A DNA stretch of 64,000 nt, from assembly GCF_002909375.1 (NCBI RefSeq), contig NZ_PPXD01000005.1, forward strand, positions 186,001-250,000, in the 5' to 3' direction. This document shows, piece by piece, positions 29,443-37,344 of this stretch (position 1 is the first letter of the stretch; every line of letters begins with the position of its first letter). Origin of the DNA: Cryobacterium zongtaii. GTDB lineage: Bacteria; Actinomycetota; Actinomycetes; Actinomycetales; Microbacteriaceae. The notes beneath the pieces were generated by a model that did not search any database, had not been told where the DNA came from, and saw nothing but the letters and a program-made list of their open reading frames with translations. Both the position numbers and the translations under genes were made by a program.

Positions 29443-30174
29443 TCAGGCGTGCTGCTCGGTCTTGGCCAGCTGCCGGGCGAGGTCGTCCGGCGACAGGTTG
29501 GCGTCGCGGAACGCGTCCGTCAGGGGCAGCTGCAGGCGCAGGTCGGTGCCCAGGCAGAGCGCCGCGCTGCCGCTCTTGAGCTTGAAGTCGAGCACGTGGC
29601 CGCCGCCGGTGCGGTCGTCGGTGATGAAGTGGGTGTGGCAGCCGGGCACGCCGATGCCCTGCTCGTAGAGCGGGGTGCGGAAGCCGACCAGGGAGCCGGA
29701 CACGTTGTGCAGCTCGACGATGGCATCTTCGTCGGTCGCCTCCACCATCGGCCGGTACGGCTTCTGCTGCTTCACGACGGTGCGCATCCGGATCCACTCG
29801 AAGTCGCCGTCGATACGCAGCGCGTACATGTAGTTCTCGGATGCCGTCATGTGGTCGATGAACGCGGATGCCTCGGCGCGCACGATATTGTCGGGCAGCC
29901 GGCTCTCGATGTGCGGCACGAAGTTCGTCACCACTGCGTACGGGGTGTACGCGCCCAGGTCGGGCTTGGTCACCCCGCCGTCGGCGCGCAGCTGATAACA
30001 CTTGCCGTCGACGATGAGCATCTCCCCGTCGAGGCCGTTGAACGTGCCGATGCCGAAGCTGCCGTGGCCGAGCAGGTCGCGCACCGTCATCTCACCTTCG
30101 TAGACGCCGTCGAGCAGCGCGCTCATCAGGCTGGTCTGGAAGATCTCGTGCCTGGACACGGTGATGTTGGTCAC
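29443..30174 (-). CDS. budA: Acetolactate decarboxylase
   Basis: 243 residues. Converts 2-acetolactate to acetoin, the second step of the acetoin/butanediol branch from pyruvate. Family landmarks: [23 protein letters not shown] at the N-terminus, [18 protein letters not shown], and the zinc site [16 protein letters not shown] (two His, one residue apart). The length is normal. The start overlaps the alsS stop by 4 bases, so the two are co-translated. Confidence 0.95.
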   Translation of the reverse strand: MTNITVSRHEIFQTSLMSALLDGVYEGEMTVRDLLGHGSFGIGTFNGLDGEMLIVDGKCYQLRADGGVTKPDLGAYTPYAVVTNFVPHIESRLPDNIVRAEASAFIDHMTASENYMYALRIDGDFEWIRMRTVVKQQKPYRPMVEATDEDAIVELHNVSGSLVGFRTPLYEQGIGVPGCHTHFITDDRTGGGHVLDFKLKSGSAALCLGTDLRLQLPLTDAFRDANLSPDDLARQLAKTEQHA

Positions 30175-31901
30175 AGCAGCACGTCACTTTCCAGGTCGGC
30201 CATCAGTTCATCGCGATTGTTGCGGTAGTCCACCCGCACGTCGATGATGCTCGGGCCGTCGTCGTTCATGGCCTGCTCGAGCACCGCGGCGAAGTCGTCG
30301 AGGTGGGTGACCCGGTAACCGTGGGCGCCGAACGACTCGGCGTACTTCACGGCGTCGTAGTCGCCGAGCTGCACGCCGGAGGTGCGGCCGTACTTGCCCT
30401 GCTGCTGGAAGGCGACCATGTCGTAAGTGCCGTCGTTGAAGATGATGTGGGTGAATTTGGAGCCGAGCCGCACCGCGGTCTCCAGCTCCATGGCGGAGTA
30501 GAGGAACCCGCCGTCGCCGGACACCGAGACCACCGGGGTGCCGGGGCGCACCAGCGTCGCGGCGATCGCCCAGGGCAGTGCCACACCAAGAGTTTGCTGG
30601 CCGTTCGAGAACAGCAGGGTGCGCGGGTGGTAGGTGCGGAAGTGCCGGGCCATGTAGATGTAGTGCGAACCCACATCGCAGAGCACCGTGGTGTCGTCGG
30701 GCAGCAGGGCCCGCATCGCCAGGGTCAGCTCGGCGGGGTGCACGCCCTCCGACTCGTCGTCACGGTGGACGGGCTGGTCGGCCTCGGCCAGGCGGGCGCG
30801 CTCGGTGGCGACGACCGCCGAGGCGGATGCCGACAGGGTGAGCCCATCGATCTGGCTGGCGAGCGCATCCATCGTCTCGGCCACGTCACCGCGCAGTTCG
30901 ACGGTGGGCCGGTAATAGTCGTCAAGGTCGGCCGACAGTTCGTCCAGGTGGATGATGCGGCGCAGGTGATCCTTGTTCCACTTGGAGGGTTCGTATTCGA
31001 CGAAGTCGTAGCCGATGGCCAGGATCAGGTCGGCCTTGTGCAGCAGAACGTCGCCGGGCTGGTTGCGGAACAGGCCGACCCGGCCGAGGTAGTGCTCCTC
31101 GAGGTCGTGGGAGATCACGCCGGCGGCCTGGAAGGTCTCCACGACGGGCAGCGCGGCAGCGCCGAGCAGGCGGTGCAGCGCGGCGACGGCCCGGTCGGAG
31201 CCGGCGCGGGCACCGGCGAGGATCACCGGGAACTGGGCGTCCTTGAGCAGTTGGGCGGCCTGGCTGATGCTGGCGGCCGGGGCCGCGCCGAGCTGAGGGA
31301 CCCAGTGCGGGGTGGTCATCGACACAGTGGTGGAGTCGGTGAGAACGTCGTAGGGCAACACCACGGCCGCGGCGCCCTTGGGTTCCTGGGTGGCTTGGCG
31401 GAACGCGTTGGCGATGGCCTCCGGCACGTTGTCGGCGACGCTCACCTCGCCGGCGGACTTGGTGACGGCGGAGAGCATGCCGACAGCATCCATCGACTGG
31501 TGGGTGCGCTTGAGCCTGTCGCCGCGGGAAACCGCGCCGCAGATCGCGACCAGGGGGTCACCCTCGGTGGTGGCGGTGAGCAGGCCCGTGGCGAGGTTGG
31601 CGGTGCCGGGTCCGCTCGTGACCAGCACGACGCCGGGTTCGCCGGTGAGCCGGCCGACGGCGGCGGCCATGAAGGCGGCGTTCTGTTCGTGGCGCACCAC
31701 GATCAGCTGCGGACCGCCGTCGAGGAGGGCGTCGTAGACGGGGTCGATCTTCGCGCCGGGGACGCCGAAGATCCACTTGACGCCGTAGGCCTCGAGGCAT
31801 TCGACGACGCGGTCGCCGGCCCGGCGGGGCGAGCCGAGTGCTGAGGAGCCGAAGGCGGTGCCGTTGACCGACTCGTCCGGGACCGATGAATTCTGAGTCA
31901 T
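30171..31901 (-). CDS. alsS: Acetolactate synthase, catabolic type
   Basis: 576 residues. A thiamine diphosphate enzyme that joins two pyruvates into 2-acetolactate. The catalytic Glu lies in [22 protein letters not shown]; the ThDP/Mg motif is [57 protein letters not shown] is typical of AlsS rather than anabolic IlvB, as is its pairing with acetolactate decarboxylase. ATG 31901 follows AGGAGG by 6 bases. Its promoter lies in the 141-base gap shared with the divergent LysR gene. Product acetoin would balance acid production during pyruvate overflow. Confidence 0.94.
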   Translation of the reverse strand: MTQNSSVPDESVNGTAFGSSALGSPRRAGDRVVECLEAYGVKWIFGVPGAKIDPVYDALLDGGPQLIVVRHEQNAAFMAAAVGRLTGEPGVVLVTSGPGTANLATGLLTATTEGDPLVAICGAVSRGDRLKRTHQSMDAVGMLSAVTKSAGEVSVADNVPEAIANAFRQATQEPKGAAAVVLPYDVLTDSTTVSMTTPHWVPQLGAAPAASISQAAQLLKDAQFPVILAGARAGSDRAVAALHRLLGAAALPVVETFQAAGVISHDLEEHYLGRVGLFRNQPGDVLLHKADLILAIGYDFVEYEPSKWNKDHLRRIIHLDELSADLDDYYRPTVELRGDVAETMDALASQIDGLTLSASASAVVATERARLAEADQPVHRDDESEGVHPAELTLAMRALLPDDTTVLCDVGSHYIYMARHFRTYHPRTLLFSNGQQTLGVALPWAIAATLVRPGTPVVSVSGDGGFLYSAMELETAVRLGSKFTHIIFNDGTYDMVAFQQQGKYGRTSGVQLGDYDAVKYAESFGAHGYRVTHLDDFAAVLEQAMNDDGPSIIDVRVDYRNNRDELMADLESDVLL

Positions 31902-32003
31902 GCCGTGCCTCCTGTAGTGCGGGTGACGCCGTGGTGTGAACCGGCGTCTCGTTCTACCCTGCCCGCTCGACCGATATAGAACAACGCCGATACCGGATGC
32001 CAA

Positions 32004-32022
32004 TCATCTGCTTCTCAGATGA
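32004..32022. promoter_or_regulatory. Palindromic operator candidate for the LysR regulator
   Basis: TCATCTG-CTTCT-CAGATGA, perfect 7-bp arms around 5 bases, in the gap between divergent alsS and the LysR gene. It contains ATC-N9-GAT, the form of LysR-type boxes (T-N11-A), and ends 20 bases before the regulator's ATG, where it could serve autoregulation as well as control of alsS-budA. Confidence 0.55.
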
Positions 32023-32042
32023 GAGGTGGGAGGATGGGTGGC

Positions 32043-32921
32043 ATGGATCTCAGGCAGCTTGAATTCTTCAGCGCCGTCGCCGGCGAGCTCAACTTCACCC
32101 GGGCGGCCGAGCGGCTCACCATCGCGCAGTCCGCGGTGTCGGCCGGGGTGCGTTCGCTCGAGAGCGAGCTCGGCGTGGAACTGTTCGACCGCAGCCGCCG
32201 GCAGATCCGGCTCACCTCTACCGGTGAACTGCTGCTGCCCAAAGTGCGCGGCGCCCTCGACGCCGTCAACGAGGTGCGGGATGTCGCCCAGCAGTCCACC
32301 CAGGCCATCACCGGCTCCATCGTGATCGGCCTGATGACCTCGGTGACACTCGTGAACGTGCCACGGCTGCTCGGGCTCTTCCGCACCGGGCACCCGGGTG
32401 TGGGGGTGCGGCTGCGCGCGGCGCGGCGCGGCTCGGCCGATCTCGTCGACGAGCTGGCCAGCGGCGAGCTGGACCTGGCCTTCCTGGCTCTCAGCGGAGC
32501 GGTGCCAGCGACGCTGTCGGCGGTGCCGATCGCGTCCTCCCCGATGGTCCTCGTGGTGCCCGCGGGGCATCCGCTGGCCGGAGCCGCCGGCGTGGACCTG
32601 GCCGACGTCGGCGACGAGGAGTTCATCGATCTGCCGCCGGGCTACGCGAGCCGGCAGATCGTGGACGACGCCTTTGTCGCCGCCGGAGTGGAGCGGCGGG
32701 TGATGATCGAGGTCTCCGACATCGGCACCGCCGCCGAATACGTGACCAACGGCCTCGGTGTTGCGCTGCTGCCCGAGTTCGCCGCACACGATGCGCTCAA
32801 CGTGCGCCGCATCCCGGTGGCGCACGTACCCGACTTCACCGTCTACCTCGCTGCCTCCCGCAAGCGCCGGGCCTCCGCGGCAGTGCGCGCCTTCGTCAAC
32901 CTGGCCCTCTCCGGCGAGTAG
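32043..32921 (+). CDS. LysR-family transcriptional regulator of the acetoin operon (AlsR-like)
   Basis: 292 residues. The N-terminal winged HTH is MDLRQLEFFSAVAGELNFTRAAERLTIAQSAVSAGVRSLESELGVELFDRSRRQIRLT; the remaining 200 residues form the substrate-binding-like effector domain (FRTGHPGVGVRLR, PLAGAAGVDLADV, GLGVALLPEFAA). Its divergence from alsS-budA makes it their likely activator, responding to acetate or pyruvate overflow as AlsR does; this is inference by position. ATG 32043 has GGAGG 9 bases upstream and is the family's normal start. Confidence 0.85.
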   Translation: MDLRQLEFFSAVAGELNFTRAAERLTIAQSAVSAGVRSLESELGVELFDRSRRQIRLTSTGELLLPKVRGALDAVNEVRDVAQQSTQAITGSIVIGLMTSVTLVNVPRLLGLFRTGHPGVGVRLRAARRGSADLVDELASGELDLAFLALSGAVPATLSAVPIASSPMVLVVPAGHPLAGAAGVDLADVGDEEFIDLPPGYASRQIVDDAFVAAGVERRVMIEVSDIGTAAEYVTNGLGVALLPEFAAHDALNVRRIPVAHVPDFTVYLAASRKRRASAAVRAFVNLALSGE

Positions 32922-33009
32922 CCCCGCCTCCCGGCCCGCCGATGCCCGCCCGACCCACCCTCGCCCCGCCCCGCCCCGGCCACCGATGCCCGGCCCACCC
33001 GGCCCACCG

Positions 33010-33073
33010 ACTGTTCCCGAAGCGGACATCTGCGCCCGGCGCACCGGGCGCACATGTCCGCACGGGCAACAGT
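33010..33073. repeat. Long palindromic repeat, copy 1
   Basis: A 64-base imperfect palindrome: left arm ACTGTTCCCGAAGCGGACAT, right arm ending ATGTCCGCACGGGCAACAGT, with TGCGCCCGG/CCGGGCGCA near the centre. It is closely related to the palindrome at 34264. The rest of the 276-base gap shows no gene; a weak -10 (TACACT, 33175-33180) precedes the lipoprotein start. Confidence 0.75.
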
Positions 33074-33197
33074 TGAAGCGCGCTCGCCCACTCGTGGTGA
33101 CCGGCGTGATGCGGTGTGCCCGTGGACTGGGACGACCTGCCGGCCGGCTGACCGCCCCTGCCGCGCACCCTTGTTACACTTCGCGTAAGGGGGAACA

Positions 33198-34211
33198 ATG
33201 ATGAAAACTTTTCGCCATCTGACCGGGGACAACGCGTACCAGCAGAAGTCCGGTGTGCTGAGGGTGGGCCCCCCTCTCGCTCAGTACCGAGCGGCCGCGG
33301 GCGCGCTCCTCGTCTCGGCGGTCCTGGTCCTCACCGGCTGCGCCGGTGCGGCACCCGCCGCGGAGGCCCCGTCCACCACCACTCCGTCCCCGGCCACACC
33401 GGTACCCACCGCCGTCGGCGCCTGCCCGGAGTCCGACGGACAGGGGCCCTGGGGCGACGTCATCGCCAAGGAACAGGTCACGGATGCCGCCGGCAGCTAC
33501 TGCCACACGACACTCGACCCGGCGTCAGTCGGCGCCCAGTTCGACCCCGCGGTCGTCGATCTCGACTCGCTGGCGACGTATGGCTTCACCATTGAGGACG
33601 CCGAGGCCGCACAGCGAGCGGCGCTCATCTACGTGACGGAAGCAGGGCTGGACTCTGCCCTCCTGGACGACTCCGCGACCGCCGACGCAGCCTGGTTCGA
33701 GAGCGCCTCGCCGTGGTTCACGCCTGCGGGTCACACCGCCCTGACACCCCAGGTGGCAAGCTTCGGGCTCAGTGAGGCCGGGGTCATCGTGTCCCAGAGT
33801 CTGCCGTCGCCGCTCACCAGGGACGGCGGTCCGCGTGCCACCAACACGGCCGTCGGCGTCGACAAGATCTTCGGCACCCTGAGCGTGGACCAACAGACTC
33901 CCCTGCTTGTGGTCAGTACGAACGTCACCGTCGACTACGCCGCCACCGATGCGGCCATCGTGGAAGCGGCCATCCGTGACGAGCGCGGGACCACGAGCCT
34001 GAGCGAGGACAGCCTGCGGGCGAGCACACCCACCCTATTCGACGGTTCAGACGACGAAGGACTCGTGCTGGCCGGCGGCTTCAACGTGGGCTTCACCTCC
34101 GGCGACCAGACGGCGATCGAGCACATCAGCGCCGCATGGACCCTGTCCACCGGCGACGGAGCACTGCAGATCGACGCCATCGAGCCCGAGCTGGACCCGA
34201 GCCTGCGCTAG
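33198..34211 (+). CDS. Secreted lipoprotein of unknown function
   Basis: 337 residues. A 27-residue hydrophilic N-terminus precedes the hydrophobic signal AAAGALLVSAVLVLTGC, whose lipobox LTGC gives the acylated Cys at about residue 48. A Thr/Pro/Ala linker follows, then a domain with two Cys (VGACPESDG, GSYCHTTLD) that could form a disulfide. No family recognised. The long stretch before the signal suggests that the true start could be an internal codon, but ATG 33198 has GGGGGAA just upstream. The gene is bracketed by two copies of a long palindromic repeat. Confidence 0.7.
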   Translation: MMKTFRHLTGDNAYQQKSGVLRVGPPLAQYRAAAGALLVSAVLVLTGCAGAAPAAEAPSTTTPSPATPVPTAVGACPESDGQGPWGDVIAKEQVTDAAGSYCHTTLDPASVGAQFDPAVVDLDSLATYGFTIEDAEAAQRAALIYVTEAGLDSALLDDSATADAAWFESASPWFTPAGHTALTPQVASFGLSEAGVIVSQSLPSPLTRDGGPRATNTAVGVDKIFGTLSVDQQTPLLVVSTNVTVDYAATDAAIVEAAIRDERGTTSLSEDSLRASTPTLFDGSDDEGLVLAGGFNVGFTSGDQTAIEHISAAWTLSTGDGALQIDAIEPELDPSLR

Positions 34212-34263
34212 AGCCGAGTACGCCCGGAGTCGCCAGGCGGCGGTCGCCCGCCCGTTCCGCCCT

Positions 34264-34331
34264 CAACTGTTGCCGGTGCGGACAAATGCACCCGGCACAC
34301 CGGGACCAGTTGTCCGCAGCGGCAACAGTTG
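34264..34331. repeat. Long palindromic repeat, copy 2
   Basis: A 68-base palindrome: left arm CAACTGTTGCCGGTGCGGAC, right arm GTCCGCAGCGGCAACAGTTG, with CACCCGG/CCGGGACC at the centre. It shares arm sequence and layout with the copy at 33010, and both can fold into long stems. It begins 53 bases after the lipoprotein stop and may end that transcript. Confidence 0.75.
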
Positions 34332-34435
34332 CCGCCCCTCGCACGCTCTTCCCGGCCGCCGTGGCCGGTGCCACGATGAGTCCACGCTGAGCCTCCACAT
34401 TGAGCATCAAACGAGGAGCGAGGAACGAGGGGACG

Positions 34436-35011
34436 ATGACGATCGACGTGAGCCCGGCCCACGACTTCGACGAGATGGCGACCATGTTCGCGCCGAAGAA
34501 GCCCGAATCCTCGGTCTGCTGGTGCCTCTCCTGGCGGCTGGACTCGAAGCAGAACCGCGCGCTCACTGGCGCCGCCAGAGCAGACAAGGTGCGGGAGCTC
34601 TGCGCGCGGAAGCTCGCCCCCGGTGTGCTCGCCCACCTCGACGGTGAGGTAGCCGGCTGGGCCGGCATCGCCCCGCGATCCGAGCTGCACCCGTTCGCCA
34701 CCTCACGCAAGATCCCGCACCTGGACGACCTGCCGGTGTGGTCGCTGTGGTGCCTCCGAGTGCGCCCGGGGTACCGCAAGCAGGGCGTCACGCCGGCGCT
34801 GATCACCGGCGCCGTCGACTACGCACGAGCATCCGGCGCACCCTGCGTCGAGAGTTACCCCGTAGACAACGACGGACAGCGGGTGGACCTCACCATGGCC
34901 TACGTCGGCACCAGAACCATGTTCGAGCGCGCCGGCTTCACAAAGGCGGCCGACACCGACTCCATAGCCGGCGGGTTCCCCCGCATCCTCATGCGGCTGA
35001 TGCTCGACTGA
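34436..35011 (+). CDS. GNAT-family acetyltransferase
   Basis: 191 residues. SSVCWCLSWRLDSKQNRALTGAARADKVRELCARKLAPGVLAHLDGEVAGWAGIAPRSEL is typical of a group of actinobacterial GNAT proteins with a Cys-rich CWC start; the acetyl-CoA loop is LRVRPGYRKQGVTPALITGAVDYARASGA, and the C-terminus has TMFERAGF. Acceptor unknown. ATG 34436 is preceded by GAGGGGA. It follows the palindromic repeat and converges on the next lipoprotein gene. Confidence 0.83.
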   Translation: MTIDVSPAHDFDEMATMFAPKKPESSVCWCLSWRLDSKQNRALTGAARADKVRELCARKLAPGVLAHLDGEVAGWAGIAPRSELHPFATSRKIPHLDDLPVWSLWCLRVRPGYRKQGVTPALITGAVDYARASGAPCVESYPVDNDGQRVDLTMAYVGTRTMFERAGFTKAADTDSIAGGFPRILMRLMLD

Positions 35012-35032
35012 CGCCCCGGCGACCTGCTCCGG

Positions 35033-35698
35033 CTAGCCGCAGTACTCGCTGTCCATTTGAGCAGTGTCGCGCACGACGATAGTGTCCACCAGCCCGGCGG
35101 AGCTCAACCCGAAGTTGATCCAGTGTCCGCTGCCGTCGGGCAGGGAGTAGTACGGGGCGTACGTGCCGTCGTTTTGCTCGATATCAGGGTAGGCGGCCGT
35201 GACCTGGTCCAGGGTGGCACCGATTCCGATTCCTGCGCTGGTCTGCGGCGAATTGGCGGCGACCGTGGCCTCAGACCCCCAGGCCTGCAGCACGATCTGG
35301 TCCGTGACACCGGTGCCCGACGGGTCGGGGAGCCAGATGCTCGGGAAGTCGGTCTTGTCGAGGGCGGTCACCCACGGGCAGCCATCCTGGATCGTGGTGG
35401 TGAACGCGGTCGTCGAGGCGGCCTGGTCGGCCAGCTGCCCATGCAGGGTCAGCGGTCCGATGGCTGTGTAGTCGATGAGCCATGAGCTCGGATCATCCAG
35501 GTTCGGCTCGGCCGGCGCCGGCGTGGCAGACGGCACCGGCGTCTCGGTGGGAGCGGTGAATGCCGCCCCGGCTGCCGGCTTCTCGCCGCCTGGTTGTTCG
35601 CCGGCGGACTCGCCGGCACATCCCGCTACGAGCAGCACGCCAACGGCGAGTGCCGCAATCGTGCCATGCCTGTGGAGCGCCGATGCTCTGCTATTCAT
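35033..35698 (-). CDS. Secreted lipoprotein of unknown function
   Basis: 221 residues. Signal peptide IAALAVGVLLVAGC with the lipobox VAGC (Cys27), then a Gly/Pro/Ala/Thr-rich linker to about residue 65, and a domain with two Cys (DGCPWVTAL and the C-terminal EYCG) that may be bridged. IGIGATLDQVTAAYPDIEQND is a pattern seen in other actinobacterial lipoproteins of unknown role. Convergent with the acetyltransferase. Confidence 0.72.
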   Translation of the reverse strand: MNSRASALHRHGTIAALAVGVLLVAGCAGESAGEQPGGEKPAAGAAFTAPTETPVPSATPAPAEPNLDDPSSWLIDYTAIGPLTLHGQLADQAASTTAFTTTIQDGCPWVTALDKTDFPSIWLPDPSGTGVTDQIVLQAWGSEATVAANSPQTSAGIGIGATLDQVTAAYPDIEQNDGTYAPYYSLPDGSGHWINFGLSSAGLVDTIVVRDTAQMDSEYCG

Positions 35699-35782
35699 GT
35701 CTATCCCCCCGGATGTCGATGCCCCGTAGCGTACTCCCAGGACCTCATGAAATACCAGATCGCAGGGAACTTCTCCGCGCCC

Positions 35783-36769
35783 TCATTCCGAAGCTGTGAC
35801 GGCATAGCGCTCAGCGAGGTGGCCGAAGGCGGCGGAAAGCTCGGGCGGGCCCACGACCTCGATGGTGGTGTCGAACCGGCCCAACGATGCGGCCAGCGCC
35901 ACCCACGACCAGGAGCCGACCTCGTAGCGGCAGCGGTCGGGTCCGAGGTCTTTGACGATGCCGTCGCCGGCGAACGGCAGCACCGCGGTGGCGGGCAGCC
36001 CCAGGATCACAGTGCCCCGGCAGGGCCAACTGTTCGCCCGTTCCGATCCCGTGAATCGGGCCGAAACGTAGTCGCGCACGTTTCTCCCGGGAACCTCACG
36101 CGGGGTGAACCGGGGCCCGGTGGGTGTGCGCGGCGCAACCCGGTCGGCGCGGAAGATCCGCCAGTCTCCCCGGTCGAGGTCCCAGGCGACGAGATACCAG
36201 CGCCCGCGGGAGGTGACGAGGTGATGGGGTTCGACCCGGCGCGGCGGCGTCGGCGTCGGATCTGTGTCGCCGGGTTGCCGGCTCGCGTAGTCGAAACGGA
36301 GCACCTCACGGGCGCGGATGGCGGTGGACAGTGCGATGAGCACAGCCGGGGAGACCGGGTCGGTGACGGCGTCCCCGGCGCGGGTCGGGATGGTCGTGAA
36401 GGTGAGGGCGTCCAGACGGTGACGCAGGCGGGCGGGCATCACCTGCCGCATGGTGGTCAGCGCTCGCACGGCGGCCTCTTCGATGCCGGCCCCGGTCACG
36501 GTGGCGGCCTGCAGCGCCACGGTCAGGGCGATGACCTGGTCGTCGTCGAACAGGAGCGGTGGCAGGTCGGTGCCGGCGTCCAGCCTGTAGCCGCCGTCCG
36601 GTCCCTTCATGGCGTGGATGCTGTAGCCCATCTCGCGCAGGCGGTCGACGTCCCGGCGCACCGTGCGGTGGCTGATCTCGAGCCGATCGGCGAGGAGGGC
36701 ACCAGGCCAGTCCCGCCGGGTTTGGAGAAGCGAGAGCAACAGCAGCAGCCGTGAAGTAGTCGACGTCAT
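35783..36769 (-). CDS. YafY-family WYL-domain transcriptional regulator
   Basis: 328 residues. N-terminal HTH_11 winged helix (SRLLLLLSLLQTRRDWPGALLADRLEISHRTVRRDVDRLREMGYSIHA), then the WYL domain with GRWYLVAWDLDRGDWRIFRADRV near residue 190, and the C-terminal WCX extension. WYL proteins bind a small ligand or nucleic acid and act as repressors or activators. ATG 36769 is preferred over a GTG three codons upstream because the HTH starts right after it. It is divergent from a VOC gene, with a perfect 11-bp inverted repeat between them that is probably its operator. Confidence 0.87.
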   Translation of the reverse strand: MTSTTSRLLLLLSLLQTRRDWPGALLADRLEISHRTVRRDVDRLREMGYSIHAMKGPDGGYRLDAGTDLPPLLFDDDQVIALTVALQAATVTGAGIEEAAVRALTTMRQVMPARLRHRLDALTFTTIPTRAGDAVTDPVSPAVLIALSTAIRAREVLRFDYASRQPGDTDPTPTPPRRVEPHHLVTSRGRWYLVAWDLDRGDWRIFRADRVAPRTPTGPRFTPREVPGRNVRDYVSARFTGSERANSWPCRGTVILGLPATAVLPFAGDGIVKDLGPDRCRYEVGSWSWVALAASLGRFDTTIEVVGPPELSAAFGHLAERYAVTASE

Positions 36770-36786
36770 GTTTTTCACTCTAGGCG

Positions 36787-36815
36787 CAGTAGAGGACCGA
36801 ATCTGTCCTCTACTG
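36787..36815. promoter_or_regulatory. Perfect 11-bp inverted-repeat operator between the WYL regulator and the VOC gene
   Basis: CAGTAGAGGAC-CGAATCT-GTCCTCTACTG: two perfect 11-base arms around 7 bases, centred 32 bases before the regulator start and 76 bases before the VOC start. Its symmetry and place make it a very likely binding site for the WYL regulator, controlling both genes. Confidence 0.75.
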
Positions 36816-36876
36816 GTGTGACCATGGCAGGTATCCGGGACGAGCCCGGCGAACCCCCTCGAATCTAGGAGCAGAC

Positions 36877-37302
36877 ATGACCATTCACACGACCCCTCAC
36901 CTCAACTTCCGCGGCGACGCCCGAGCAGCACTGGAGTTCTACCAGGGTGTCTTCGGTGGCCAGCTGGTCGCCATCAGCTACGCGGATGCCCACCGGGCGA
37001 CCGACCCCGCCGAGGCCGACCAGATCCTCTTCGGCTCGGTCACCTCCCACGACGGCTTCCGCATCATGGCGTACGACGTGCCGTCCGCCAAGGCCTACGC
37101 GCCGGGCACGATCCCCGTGTTCGTCTCCGTTCGCGGCACGGATGCGGCGGCGATCACCGGCTACTGGGAGAAGCTGGCCGAAGGCGCCACCGTCGTCGAG
37201 CCCCTCGCGACGTCACCGTGGTCACCGCTGTACGGGATGCTCACCGATCGCTTCGGGGTCACCTGGGTGCTGGATGTGGAGGTAGCGTGGGACGCGGCCT
37301 GA
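36877..37302 (+). CDS. VOC-family protein (PhnB-like)
   Basis: 141 residues. Vicinal-oxygen-chelate fold of the PhnB group: TPHLNFRGDARAALEFYQGVFGGQL at the start, ILFGSVTSHDGFRIMAYDVPS in the middle and MLTDRFGVTWVLDVE at the end. These proteins are related to glyoxalases and demethylubiquinone-type enzymes; many have no known activity. ATG 36877 follows AGGAG by 5 bases. Divergent from the WYL regulator and probably under its control. Confidence 0.88.
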   Translation: MTIHTTPHLNFRGDARAALEFYQGVFGGQLVAISYADAHRATDPAEADQILFGSVTSHDGFRIMAYDVPSAKAYAPGTIPVFVSVRGTDAAAITGYWEKLAEGATVVEPLATSPWSPLYGMLTDRFGVTWVLDVEVAWDAA

Positions 37303-37344
37303 TCTGACCGACCGGTGGGGCGGGTGGATGCGCTCGCCTCGCCC

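Noticed and set aside
30303..31844. A 513-codon open frame opposite alsS
   Set aside because: Composition is Gly/Val/Asp/Arg-rich and motif-free; alsS on the minus strand explains the region.
35594..36754. A 386-codon open frame opposite the WYL regulator
   Set aside because: It covers both the lipoprotein start and the regulator in antisense, with low-complexity Gly/Arg/Val sequence.
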